From positions 1,184,501 to 1,248,500 of the forward strand of contig NW_026731776.1 in NCBI RefSeq assembly GCF_028476545.1: 64,000 nucleotides of DNA, in the 5' to 3' direction. The position numbers and the translations under genes are program-made. The notes beneath the pieces were generated by a model. The model worked only from the letters and a program-made list of their open reading frames with translations, had not been told where the DNA came from and did no database searches. Below are positions 37,438 to 49,554 of the stretch, piece after piece (positions within the stretch are counted from its first letter, which is position 1; each line of letters begins with the position of its first letter). This DNA is from Physella acuta (lineage: Eukaryota > Mollusca > Gastropoda > Physidae).

Positions 37438-39084
37438 GTCAACATTCCTCAGCCTTCAGTCAACTTTCCTCAGTCAAATTTCCGCAGCCTTCAGTCAACT
37501 TTCCTCGGCCTTCAGTCAACTTTCCTCAGCCTTCAGTCAACTTTCCTCAGCCTTCAGTCAACTTTCCTCAGCCTTCAGTCAACTTTCCTCAGCCCTCAAT
37601 AAACTTTCCTCAGCCCTCAATCAACTTTCCTCGGTCAACTTTCCTCAGCCTTCAGTTAACTTTCCTCAGTCAACTTTCCTCAGCCTTCAGTCAACTTTCC
37701 TCAGCCCTCAATAAACTTTCCTCAGCCCTCAATCAACTTTCCTCAGCCTTCAGTCAACTTTCCTCAGTCAACTTTCCTCAGCCTTCAGTCAACTTTCCTC
37801 AGCCCTCAATAAACTTTCCTCAGCCCTCAATCAACTTTCCTCAGCCTTCAGTCAACTTTCCTCGGTCAACTTTCCTCAGCCTTCAGTTAACTTTCCTCAG
37901 TCAACTTTCCTCAGCCTTCAGTCAACTTTCCTCAGCCCTCAATAAACTTTCCTCAGCCCTCAATCAACTTTCCTCAGCCTTCAGTCAACTTTCCTCAGTC
38001 AACTTTCCTCAGCCTTCAGTCAACTTTCCTCAGCCCTCAATAAACTTTCCTCAGCCCTCAATCAACTTTCCTCAGCCTTCAGTCAACTTTTCTCAGTCAA
38101 CTTTCCTCAGCCTTCAGTCAACTTTCCTCAGCCCTCAATAAACTTTCCTCAGCCCTCAATAAACTTTCCTCAGCCCTCAATCAACTTTCCTCGGTCAACT
38201 TTCCTCAGCCTTCAGTTAACTTTCCTCAGTCAACTTTCCTCAGCCTTCAGTCAACTTTCCTCAGCCCTCAATAAACTTTCCTCAGCCCTCAATCAACTTT
38301 CCTCAGCCTTCAGTTAACTTTCCTCAGTCAACTTTCCTCAGCCTTCAGTCAACTTTCCTCAGCCCTCAATAAACTTTCCTCAGCCCTCAATCAACTTTCC
38401 TCAGCCTTCAGTCAACTTTCCTCAGTCAACTTTCCTCAGCCTTCAGTCAACTTTCCTCAGCCCTCAATAAACTTTCCTCAGCCCTCAATCAACTTTCCTC
38501 AGCCTTCAGTCAACTTTCCTCAGTCAACTTTCCTCAGCCTTCAGTCAACTTTCCTCAGCCCTCAATAAACTTTCCTCAGCCCTCAATCAACTTTCCTCAG
38601 CCTTCAGTCAACTTTCCTCAGTCAACTTTCCTCAGCCTTCAGTCAACTTTCCTCAGCCCTCAATAAACTTTCCTCAGCCCTCAATCAACTTTCCTCAGCC
38701 TTCAGTCAACTTTCCTCAGTCAACTTTCCTCAGCCTTCAGTCAACTTTCCTCAGCCCTCAATAAACTTTCCTCAGCCCTCAATAAACTTTCCTCAGCCCT
38801 CAATCAACTTTCCTCGGTCAACTTTCCTCAGCCTTCAGTTAACTTTCCTCAGTCAACTTTCCTCAGCCTTCAGTCAACTTTCCTCAGCCCTCAATAAACT
38901 TTCCTCAGCCCTCAATCAACTTTCCTCAGCCTTCAGTCAACTTTCCTCAGTCAACTTTCCTCAGCCTTCAGTCAACTTTCCTCAGCCCTCAATAAACTTT
39001 CCTCAGCCCTCAATCAACTTTCCTCAGCCTTCAGTCAACTTTCCTCAGTCAACTTTCCTCAGCATTCAGTTAACTTTCCTCAGC
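37438..39084. repeat. 21 bp minisatellite with ~98 bp higher-order unit
   Basis: Monomers are CAGTCAACTTTCCTCAGCCT plus T, and variants CAATAAACTTTCC, CAATCAACTTTCC, and a 14 bp short form CAGTCAACTTTCCT. A fixed order of four 21-mers and one 14-mer gives a repeat of about 98 bp that recurs more than a dozen times. The open frame of about 250 codons is an artefact. Confidence 0.96.
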
Positions 39085-39419
39085 CAACCATCATAAGTTC
39101 CATCCAACACAATTTGTGGATGTAATCAGCGCTTTGAGTCGACCATCATAAGTTACATCCAACACAATTTGCCGCCTGATTGCCGGTAGATTCCGTGGCA
39201 AAGCTGCCGGCTGACGAGAGTAAATGGGAAGAAATTCAATGATCAAATTATGGCTGCCCTCCCCTTAACTCTAACAATGGCCACAGATGGGAGGAAATAT
39301 CTGCGTGACGTTTTATAATTGTTTGCACTGGTTTGACCCGTGGGGTGCAGTGTCACACGGTACAGTATCACGTAGTACAGTGTCACGTACAGTTTCACCA
39401 ACAGCCCATTTAAGTCACA
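39085..39419. other. unique DNA with a 51 bp-spaced duplication
   Basis: CATCATAAGTTCCATCCAAC recurs with one change at about 39092 and 39143. Otherwise unique. Confidence 0.5.
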
Positions 39420-39685
39420 GCTACATCACTACCTTGCCGACTCCCCAACGTTGCCTACATCACTACCTTGCCGACTCCCCAACGTTGCCTACATCACTAC
39501 CTTGCCGACTTTCCAACGTTGCCTACATCACTACCTTGCCGACTCCCCAACTTTGCCTACATCACTACCTTGCCGATTCCCCGACTTTGCCTACATCACT
39601 ACCTTGCCGACCCCCCAACTTTGCCTAGATCACTAGCTTGCCGACCCCCCGACTTTGCCTACATCACTACCTTGCCGACTGCACC
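39420..39685. repeat. 34 bp minisatellite
   Basis: About 7.7 copies of CTACATCACTACCTTGCCGA plus CTCCCCAACGTTGC, diverging towards CCCCCGACTTTGC at the right end. Confidence 0.95.
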
Positions 39686-40254
39686 ATTTCATCAGCACCA
39701 ATCTTCTGCTAATGTCTAGAAAATTTATGACCTGTGGCTAAAACTAATTACAAAAGTGGTTAGCGTCTAATCAAAGTCATAAAATTCTATCTGAAGCAAT
39801 CACGAGAAATGATGTCGACACTGATTAACACCAAACCTTCCAGCACGGAGTGTAAAGACCGGAATTTTCCGGCTATATGTAATGACAATTTGGATAGATA
39901 AATTTGATTTGTTCTGATTATTTCTGGCTATAAAAATTTATTTTATAGAGGACTAAATGAATAGGTGATGTGTTCATGTTTTATGTTTATTACATAAACA
40001 CACTGGGTTACTACACACGAGGGTAAACTCAACTCACACACGCACTCTCCCCTTAGTTCAAGATTATTCTAACCTACAACTAACCTGTAACAACTAGCCC
40101 CCCCCCCCCCCCCACCCAAAGATTTGTAGTACATACTACAAATACTGACAAAAAAACCTATTCCTATGAAAACTATTCGGTAAAACTTGTTTAAATAAGT
40201 GTGTATGAGAACCGTTTTCTTACTTCATAAAATGTCCGAGCCTTTTTTTATAAC
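39686..40254. other. unique DNA with a C tract
   Basis: AT-rich unique sequence with a C tract at 40098-40113. No gene recognised. Confidence 0.4.
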
Positions 40255-40345
40255 AAACACAAAAATGTTGAGTTAAACAAAATCACACAAAAATGTTAAA
40301 TTTTAAAAAATCACGCAAAAATGTTGAATTTAAAAAAACATTCGT
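40255..40345. repeat. three copies of a ~33 bp ACACAAAAATGTT repeat
   Basis: Imperfect copies around CACAAAAATGTTGAGTTAAA. Confidence 0.7.
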
Positions 40346-40411
40346 CGAAGGTTTCCTGGGTGCAGTACTTGTCTCCGTGTGAAATGTTTCAAACTTCATT
40401 TCCCCACGGTG

Positions 40412-40728
40412 TAAATATATCTGCTATGGAATGTAAAGATATCAGCTATGGAATGTAAAGATACCAGCTATGGAATGAAAAGGTACCTGCTATACAATGT
40501 AAAAATACCAGCTATGGAATGTAAAGATACCAGCTATGGAATGAAAAGATACCAGCTATGGAATGAAAAGATACCAGCTAACAATGTAAAGATATCAGCT
40601 ATGGAATGTAAAGATACCAGCTATGGAATGAAAAGATACCAGCTATGGAATGTAAAGATACCAGCTATGGAATGTAAAGATACCAGCTATGGAATGTAAA
40701 GATATCAGCTATGGAATGTAAAGTTCCT
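40412..40728. repeat. 22 bp minisatellite
   Basis: About 14 copies of AGCTATGGAATGTAAAGATA plus CC, with ATGAAAAG and GATATC variants. Confidence 0.95.
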
Positions 40729-41184
40729 AAATGTAATTTAAACTATCCCTGAGATCCCATTGATGCCAACATAAGCGAACAATGTAAATCATTAATTCAA
40801 GTATTTCACCGGGTGAAAACAAATGTTACAATGGTGTGTGCTTGTTAGCCGGTTCAAATGTCGGCAGATAAACAACAGGTGCCGGCTGATCAACATGAGG
40901 TGCCGGCTGGTGTACTGCCAGATGAAAGTACATTTGATAGCCCACACAAAGTCAACATCAATTCAAAGCTAGCGGACAAATCTTCACATCACGGATCTGA
41001 CGTCAGACATACGTAGACATTACCACTTCCTGTTTGGGGGCAGAAGTCAGTGTTTGTGTGCCGATTATAATCAAACATTCCTTCAATCCAGCGATTGATA
41101 GGATTGTCTGAAAGAAACGAGGGTCAACTGTAGAAAGTGCTCACAGAGTTCAGAGGTACTTTTGTCAGTGGTTTGATTAGCACA
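40729..41184. other. unique DNA
   Basis: Contains two GGTGCCGGCTG words 24 bp apart (40880-40915) and TGACGTCA at 40998-41005. No gene recognised. Confidence 0.45.
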
Positions 41185-43016
41185 GGACATTTCGGGATGG
41201 AGGACATTGGGGGATGGAGGACATTGGGGGATGGAGGACATTGAGGGATAGAGGACAGGAGGACATTGGGGGATGGAGGACAGAAGGACATTAGGGGATG
41301 GAGGACATTGGGGGATGGAGGACATTAGGGGATGGAGGACAGGAGGACATTGGGGGATGGAGGACAGAAGGACATTGGGGGATGGAGGACATTAGGGGAT
41401 GGAGGACAGGACATTGGGGGATGGAGGACAGGAGGACATTGGGGGATGGAGGACATTAGGGGATGGAGGACAGGACATTTGGGGATGGAGGACAGGAGGA
41501 CATTGGGGATGGAGGACAGGAGGACATTGGGGGATGGAGGACAGGAGGACATTGGGGGATGGAGGACATTAGGGGATGGAGGGCAGGAGGACATTGGGGG
41601 ATGGAGGACAGGACATTAGGGGATGGAGGACAGGAGGACATTGGGGATGGAGGACAGGAGGACATTGGGGGATGGAGGACAGGAGGACATTGGGGGATGG
41701 AGGACAGGAGGACATTGGGGGATGGAGGACAGGAGGACATTGGGGATGGAGGACAGGAGGACATTGGGGGATGGAGGACAGGAGGACATTGGTGGATGGA
41801 GGACAGGAGGACATTAGGGGATGGAGGACATTAGGGGATGGAGGACAGGAGGACATTGGGGGATGGAGGACAGGACATTAGGGGATGGAGGACAGGAGGA
41901 CATTGGGGATGGAGGACAGGAGGACATAGGGGGATGGAGGACAGGAGGACATTGGGGGATGGAGGACAGGAGGACATTGGGGATGGAGGACAGGACATTG
42001 GGGGATGGAGGACAGGAGGACATTGGGGGATGGAGGACAGGAGGACATTGGGGGATGGAGGACAGGAGGACATTGGTGGATGGAGGACAGGAGGACATTG
42101 GGGGATGGAGGACAGGAGGACATTGGGGATGGAGGACAGGTGGACATTGGGGGATGGAGGACAGGAGGACATTGGTGGATGGAGGACAGGAGGACATTAG
42201 GGGATGGAGGACATTAGGGGATGGAGGACAGGAGGACATTGGGGGATGGAGGACAGGACATTGGGGGATGGAGGACAGGAGGACATTGGGGGATGGAGGA
42301 CAGGAGGACATTAGGGGATGGAGGACAGGAGGACATTGGGGGATGGAGGACAGGAGGACATTGGGGGATGGAGGACATTAGGGGATGGAGGGCAGGAGGA
42401 CATTGGGGGATGGAGGACAGGACATTGGGGGATGGAGGACAGGAGGACATTGGGGGATGGAGGACAGGAGGACATTAGGGGATGGAGGACATTAGGGGAT
42501 GGAGGACAGGACATTGGGGGATGGAGGACAGGAGGACATTGGGGGATGGAGGACATTAGGGGATGGAGGACATTAGGGGATGGAGGACATTAGGGGATGG
42601 AGGACAGGACATTGGGGGATGGAGGACATTGGGGGATGGAGGACATTAGGGGATGGAGGACAGGACATTGGGGGATGGAGGACATTGGGGGGTGGAGGAC
42701 ATTAGGGGATGGAGGACAGGACATTGGGGGATGGAGGACATTGGGGGATGGAGGACAGGACATTGGGGGATGGAGGACATTGGGGGGTGGAGGACATAGG
42801 GGGATGGAGGACAGGAGGACATTGGGGGATGGAGGACAGGAGGACATTGGGGGATGGAGGACATTAGGGGATGGAGGACAGGACATTGGGGGATGGAGGA
42901 CATTGGGGGGTGGAGGACATAGGGGGATGGAGGACAGGAGGACATTGGGGGATGGAGGACAGGAGGACATTGGGGGATGGAGGACAGGAGGACATTAGGG
43001 GATGGAGGACAGGAGG
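41185..43016. repeat. G-rich 17/25 bp composite minisatellite
   Basis: A 17 bp unit GGACATTGGGGGATGGA alternates with a 25 bp form that adds GGACAGGA. Variants include ATTAGGGG, ATTGGGGATGG and GTGGATGG. Total length is about 1.83 kb. Many overlapping open frames on both strands are artefacts. The five-G runs spaced every 17-25 bp favour G-quadruplex structure. Confidence 0.96.
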
Positions 43017-43168
43017 ACAAAGTGGGATAATGAGGTCAAAGTGGGATAATGAGGTCAAAGGGGGATAATGAGACAAAGTGGGATAATGAGATTAAAGTGG
43101 GATAATGAGATTAAAGTGGGATAATGAGATTAAAGTGGGATAATGAGATTAAAGTGGGATACTGAAAC
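43017..43168. repeat. 19 bp AAAGTGGGATAATGAGATT repeat
   Basis: About eight copies directly following the G-rich array, with AGGTC and AGAC variants in the first three. Confidence 0.93.
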
Positions 43169-44345
43169 AGTGACGAGCGAGGCCAAAAGGTTTCAGCGCT
43201 AGTTGAGATTGCGCCAAAACCCAATGCTGTCACTTCTAGCAGACTTGAACTTTGTCTTGATTCTCTTCCTGTTCGCATTTTACCCAGACGGCAGGACAAA
43301 ACTGGGGGAGCAGACGATAAAACTTGGGGAGATTGCACGGCCAATTATCACGAGCCTGTGTCACGTGACGAATTGGTCATTTCCGTGACGTTTATCTGGT
43401 CATATTGATTCACCGGTGGCGTCGGTCTAGACGACTTGGTCCCCAATTGGCCGTCTAAAGGGGGACTACTATTACTTCTTAGATCAATTCAAGGGAGATC
43501 ACACAAGCTAGACTTGATTATATTTCCTTGACCAAGGGCAGATAAATGATTTGATCAAACGGAGTGAGCTGTTTGAAAGTGGGACAATCGTTTGGCGGGT
43601 CGGATCTGCAAGTCCAGCGGTAAGGTTTGTTTGAGTGTTTGGGCGAGGGGAAGGGGGGGGGGGGGGGGGGGAGAGAGACGACTCTGTGAGCAAGACTTGT
43701 GCCGGAAATGACGTCATTCCATGAGACCGCCCCCTTCTCATGGTGGTCAGGTATAAGGAAGGTAATTCCATTTGATTAAGAAACTTGGAGAATATTTTCT
43801 TTTAGAAGTGCAGGAATTATGGGATATAATTTTCTTAGGTCACGACATGTGATGACGTCACCGGATGTCATCTTTCAACTGCCAAACGTCTGCTGACATT
43901 TGGCAAATTACACTGTGCATCATGGCAGGGTATGACATCATTCCTGCTGTTCTGTTGTGGGACACCACGGACACCGATGTTGGACGGTGAGCGGATAAAA
44001 AAGTCACAGAAAAAAGTTACAGAATAAAAGTCACAGAATAAAGTCACAGAAAAAAGTCACAGTTTTTTTAAGAAAAAAAAGTCACAGAAAGGTCTCAAAA
44101 ATACGTGAAAAATATTTTGATCTACTTGCTGATACTTGTTAAGTTTTGGGTGTTTATAAATATGGATGGTGTTTTATTTAATTAACATTTTTAAGAACTT
44201 CAAAGCATTAGGGCTTATACTAATATTCTGACGTTCATCTTCTTAACGAGTAGAAATACCTTCAGATAATTTACACAGCAGCTTCAAAATATGTTACATT
44301 TTTATTTAAATACTCGGAAGATAAATTAATCATAAAAAATAAATG
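43169..44345. other. repeat-poor stretch
   Basis: Mostly unique, with a G tract at 43653-43671 and GTCACAGAATAAA short repeats at 43998-44095. TGACGTCA lies at 43709-43716 and 43853-43860. No conserved protein is recognisable. Confidence 0.5.
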
Positions 44346-44412
44346 TAGGCAGTAAATGTGGGCAGTAAATGTGGGCAGTAAATGTGGGCAGTAAATGTGG
44401 GCAGTAAGTGTG
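44346..44412. repeat. 13 bp GCAGTAAATGTGG repeat
   Basis: About five copies. Confidence 0.9.
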
Positions 44413-44519
44413 GTTGAACTATTGTTGCGATGAATTAAGGACAACAAATCATATTAACTACCCTAATTTTCCCGCAGCATATTAAATAAATAAATAAATA
44501 AAAACTTAGTAGTTTTAAA

Positions 44520-45502
44520 GATTGTACCAAATTCTAATTAATTCTATTAAATGTTATTTTATCAAATTCTAATTAATTCTATTAAATGCTATTTTATCAA
44601 ATTCTACTTAATTCCATTTAATGTTATTTTATCAAATTCTACATAATTCTATTAAATATTATTTTATCAAATTCTACTTAATTCGATTAAATGTTATTTT
44701 ATCAAATTCTACATATTTCTATTAAATGTTATTTTATCAAATTCTACATAATTCTATTAAATTTTATTTTATCAAATTCTACATAATTCTATTAAATGTT
44801 TTTTATCAAATCCTACTTAATTCTATTAAATTTTATTTTATCAAATTCTACATAATTCTATTAAATGTTTTTTATCAAATCCTACTTAATTCTATTAAAT
44901 GCTATTTTATCAAATTCTCCTTAATTTTATTAAATGTTATTTTATAATATTCTACTTAATTCTATTAAATGCTATTTTATCAAATTCTCCTTAATTTTAT
45001 TAAATGTTATTTTATAATATTCTACTTAATTCTATTAAATGCTATTTTATCAAATTCTCCTTAATTTTATTAAATGTTATTTTATAATATTCTACTTAAT
45101 TCTATTAAATGCTATTTTATCAAATTCTCCTTAATTTTATTAAATGTTATTTTATAATATTCTACTTAATTCTATTAAATGCTATTTTATCAAATTCTCC
45201 TTAATTTTATTAAATGTTATTTTATAATATTCTACTTAATTCTATTAAATGCTATTTTATCAAATTCTACTTAATTCTATTAAATGCTATTTTATCAAAT
45301 TCTCCTTAATTTTATTAAATGTTATTTTATAATATTCTACTTAATTCTATTAAATGCTATTTTATCAAATTCTACTTAATTCTATTAAATGTTATTTTAT
45401 CAAATTCTACTTAATTCTATTAAATTTTATTTTATCAAATTCAACTTAATTACATTAAATGCTATTTTATCAAATTATACTAAATTCTATTAAATGTTAC
45501 TT
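44520..45502. repeat. 35 bp AT-rich minisatellite with 70 bp dimers
   Basis: About 28 copies of AATTCTATTAAATGTTATTT plus TATCAAATTCTACTT. Between about 44890 and 45260 two variants (TATCAAATTCTCC and TATAATATTCTAC) alternate, giving a 70 bp dimer repeated about five times. Confidence 0.96.
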
Positions 45503-45957
45503 GCGTAACTGAATTAAAACCTACATGCTTCAGACTAAAATATTTTACGTGTGATATAAATTTTGTCAAACGAGTACAACCTAAGCATTTATATCAGCAA
45601 TGTTTACATTGAATTTAATTAATCGTATGTTGGCTTATACTTAATGATACTTAATACATAATAGTATTTACAAATTCATTGTAAATAATCATTTGTGACA
45701 TTTTTCATGTGACAAGTTTTCCTATGACTTTTTTCCTATGAATTTATATTTCAACAGTCTGTTAGACACCACTTGACGGACACCACAATTAGACACCACT
45801 TCACAGACACCAGCGATGAACACCACTAATGGAGGCTGACACCAGACACCCTTTGATTAGCAGAACGTGAGCCGACGTCACAGAGTTTGGTCAAGTTTTG
45901 GTCAGGGTTTTTTTTTATATTGGGGCCGGTCACGTGACATGCCAGGTCAAAAATATC
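45503..45957. other. unique AT-rich DNA
   Basis: Short GACACCACTT words repeat near 45765-45825. No gene recognised. Confidence 0.4.
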
Positions 45958-46815
45958 TCATTGGATGATCTAAGCTTGTTCTATAGAACATCTAAACTTG
46001 TTCTATAGAACATCTAGACTTGTTCTATAGAACGTCTAGGCTTGTTCTATAGAACATCTAGGCTTGTTCTATAGAACATCTAGGCTTGTTCTATAGAACG
46101 TCTAGGCTTGTTCTTTAGAACATCTAAGTTTGTTCTATAGAACATCTAGGCTTGTTCTAAAGAACATCTAGGCTTGTTCTATAGAACATCTAATCTTGTT
46201 CTATAGAACGTCTAAGCTTGTTCTATAGAACATCTAAACTTGTTCTATAGAACATCTAGACTTGTTCTATAGAACATCTAGACTTGTTCTATAGAACGTC
46301 TAGGCTTGTTCTATAGAACGTCTAGGCTTGTTCTATAGAACATCTAAGTTTGTTCTATAGAACATCTAGGCTTGTTCTAAAGAACATCTAGGCTTGTTCT
46401 ATAGAACATCTAGGCTTGTTCTATAGAACATCTAGGCCTGTTCTATAGAACATCTAGGCTTGTTCTACAGAACGTCTAATCTTGTTCTATAGAACATCTA
46501 AGCCTGTTCTATAGAACATCTAGGCTTGTTCTATAGAACATCTAGGCTTGTTCTATAGAACATCTAGGCTTGTTCTATAGAACATCTAGGCTTGTTCTAT
46601 AGAACATCTAGGCCTGTTCTATAGAACATCTAGGCTTGTTCTATAGAACATCTAGGCTTGTTCTATAGAACATCTAGGCTTGTTCTATAGAACGTCTAAG
46701 CTAGTTATACATATCTTCATACAAGCTTCATCTATTATTTATTACTTATTCTATAGAACATTCAGACTTGTTCTATAGAACATCAAGACTTGTTCTGTTG
46801 AACATTTAGGCTTAT
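45958..46815. repeat. 23 bp minisatellite of perfect palindromes
   Basis: About 33 copies of CTAGGCTTGTTCTATAGAAC plus ATC. Each standard unit contains TGTTCTATAGAACA, a 14 bp perfect palindrome. A sequence of variants (TCTAAGTTTG, TTCTAAAGAAC) repeats in order about 245 bp apart (near 46132 and 46364). Decayed copies extend past 46740. Confidence 0.96.
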
Positions 46816-47049
46816 TAGGCTATAGAACATATTGTTCTACTGAACATCTATTGATGTTCGATATAACATCCAGATGTCTATACAATGACCTTTAGTTTTA
46901 CCATCTAAGATTCTAGCAGCCGGCCTTTACCCTAATCAAGACTGTCGTTTAACACCCACATTGCTAGTTTTTGTTTCTTGTGGCAGCTACGAAAAGAAAA
47001 ATCTGGGATATTTTGTTTCCAATGAATGGCCCAATGCTGGTGTGGTTCT
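46816..47049. other. unique spacer
   Basis: Nothing recognised. Confidence 0.4.
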
Positions 47050-49437
47050 TCTCTCTCAGCTAGGCTGTCTTGTGTACTGTCTGCTGTACTGTCTTGTACT
47101 GTCTGCTGTACTGTCTGCTGCACTGTCTGCTGCACTGTCTTGCACTGTCTTGTACTGTCTGCTGTACTGTCTGCTGCACTGTCTTGCACTGTCTTGTACT
47201 GTCTGCTGCACTGTCTGCTGTACTGTCTTGTACTGTCTGCTGCACTGTCTGCTGTACTGTCTTGTGCAATGTCTTGTACTGTCTTGTACTGTCTGCTGCA
47301 CTGTCTTGCACTGTCTTGTACTGTCTGCTGTACTGTCTTGTACTGTCTGCTGCACTGTCTGCTGTACTGTCTTGTGCAATGTCTTGTACTGTCTTGTACT
47401 GTCTGCTGTACTGTCTGCTGTACTGTCTTGTACTGTCTGCTGTACTGTCTGCTGTACTGTCTTGCACTGTCTGCTGTACTGTCTGCTGCACTGTCTTGTA
47501 CTGTCTGCTGTACTGTCTGCTGTACTGTCTTGTACTGTCTGCTGTACTGTCTGCTGTACTGTCTTGCACTGTCTGCTGTACTGTCTGCTGCACTGTCTTG
47601 CACTGTCTGCTGTACTGTCTGCTGTACTGTCTGCTGCACTGTCTGCTGCACTATCTGCTGCACTATCTGCTGTACTGTCTGCTGTACTGTCTGCTGTACT
47701 GTCTGCTGTACTGTCTGCTGTACTGTCTGCTGTACTGTCTTGTACTGTCTGCTGTACTGTCTGCTGTACTGTCTGCTGTACTGTCTGCTGTACTGTCTGC
47801 TGTACTGTCTGCTGTACTGTCTGCTGTACTGTCTGCTGTACTGTCTGCTGCACTGTCTGCTGCACTATCTGCTGCACTATCTGCTGTACTGTCTGCTGTA
47901 CTGTCTGCTGTACTGTCTGCTGTACTGTCTGCTGTACTGTCTGCTGTACTGGCTGCTGTACTGTCTGCTGTACTGTCTTGCACTGTCTTGTACTGTCTGC
48001 TGTACTGTCTGCTGTACTGTCTGCTGTACTGTCTGCTGTACTGTCTGCTGTACTGTCTGGTGTACTGTCTGTACTGTCAGCTGCACTGTCTGCTGTACTG
48101 TCTTGTGCAATGTCTTGTACTGTCTTGTACTGTCTGCTGTACTGTCTGCTGTACTGTGTTGTACTGTCTGCTGTACTGTCTGCTGTACTGTCTACTGTAC
48201 TGTCTTGCACTGTCTGCTGTACTGTCTGCTGTACTGTCTGCTGCACTATCTGCTGTACTGTCTGCTGTACTGTCTGCTGTACTGTCTGCTGTACTGTCTG
48301 CTGTATTGTCTGCTGTACTGTCTTGTACTGTCTGCTGTACTGTCTGCTGCACTGTCTGCTGCACTGTCTGCTGCACTATCTGCTGTACTGTCTGCTGTAC
48401 TGTCTGCTGTACTGTCTGCTGTACTGTCTGCTGTACTGTCTTGTACTGTCTGCTGCACTGTCTGCTGCACTATCTGCTGCACTGTCTGCTGCACTGTCTG
48501 CTGCACTGTCTTGCACTGTCTGCTGCACTGTCTGCTGTACTGTCTGCTGTACTGTCTGCTGCACTATCTGCTGTACTGTCTGCTGCACTGTCTGCTGCAC
48601 TGTCTGCTAGACTGTCTTGCACTGTCTTCTGCACTGTCTTGCACTGTCTGCTGCACTGTCTTGTACTGTCTGCTGCACTATCTGCTGCACTGTCTACTGT
48701 GCTGTCGTCTGCACTGTCTTGCACTGTCTGCTGCACTGTCTTGCACTGTCTGTTGCACTGTCTTGCACTGTCTGCTGTACTGTCTTGTACTGTCTGCTGC
48801 ACTATCTGCTGCACATTCTGCTGCACTGTCTTGCACTGTCTGCTGCACTGTCTTGCACTGTCTGCTGTACTGTCTTGTACTGTCTGCTGCACTATCTGCT
48901 GCACTGTCTGCTGTGCTGTCGTCTGCACTGTCTGCTGCACTGTCTTGTACTGTCTGCTGTACTGTCTTGTACTGTCTGCTGCACTGTCTGCTGCACTGTC
49001 TGCTGCACTGTCTTGCACTGTCTGCTGTACTGTCTGCTGTACTGTCTGCTGTACTGTCTGCTGCACTATCTGCTGCACTGTCTGCTGCACTGCTTGTACT
49101 GTCTGCTGTACTGTCTTGTACTGTCTGCTACACTATCTCCCTACTGTCTGCTGCACTGTCTTGTACTGTCTGCTGCACTATCTGCTGCACTGTCTTGTAC
49201 TGTCTGCTACACTATCTCCCTACTGTCTGCTGCACTGTCTTGTACTGTCTGCTGTACTGTCTTGTACTGTCTGCTGCACTGTCTGCTGTACTGTCTTGTA
49301 CTGTCTGCTGCACTGTCTGCTGTGCTGTCGTCTGCACTGTCTTGCACTGTCTGCTGCACTGTCTTGCACTGTCTGCTGCACTGTCTGCTGCACTGTCTTT
49401 TACTGTCTGCTGCACTGTCTGCTGCACTGTCTGCGGC
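47050..49437. repeat. 12/10 bp minisatellite
   Basis: About 210 units of GCTGTACTGTCT, GCTGCACTGTCT and the 10 bp form TGTACTGTCT. The unit contains no stop on either strand, so frames of up to 811 codons (CCTVCCTV, LLYCLLYC, AVLSAVLS; minus QQTVQQTV, TADSTADS) stay open. The ORFs are low-complexity artefacts with no start context or domain. Left half is TAC-rich and the right half CAC-rich. Confidence 0.97.
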
Positions 49438-49554
49438 TATCTGGCCATTTCAAACCACTGATCACTGCATGAAAGTTTGGATAGAAACCAAACGACTATT
49501 TATTTTTTGTTGAGTGTCTACCTTCAAGCTTAACACTAAATAAATCACGCAGAT
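49438..49554. other. unique spacer
   Basis: Nothing recognised. Confidence 0.4.

Noticed and set aside
47026-49472. Open frames of about 800 codons rich in Cys/Leu/Val, and minus-strand Gln-rich frames
   Set aside because: All three plus frames and several minus frames are open through the same 12/10 bp repeat. There is no domain, no codon bias and no change in divergence by codon position.
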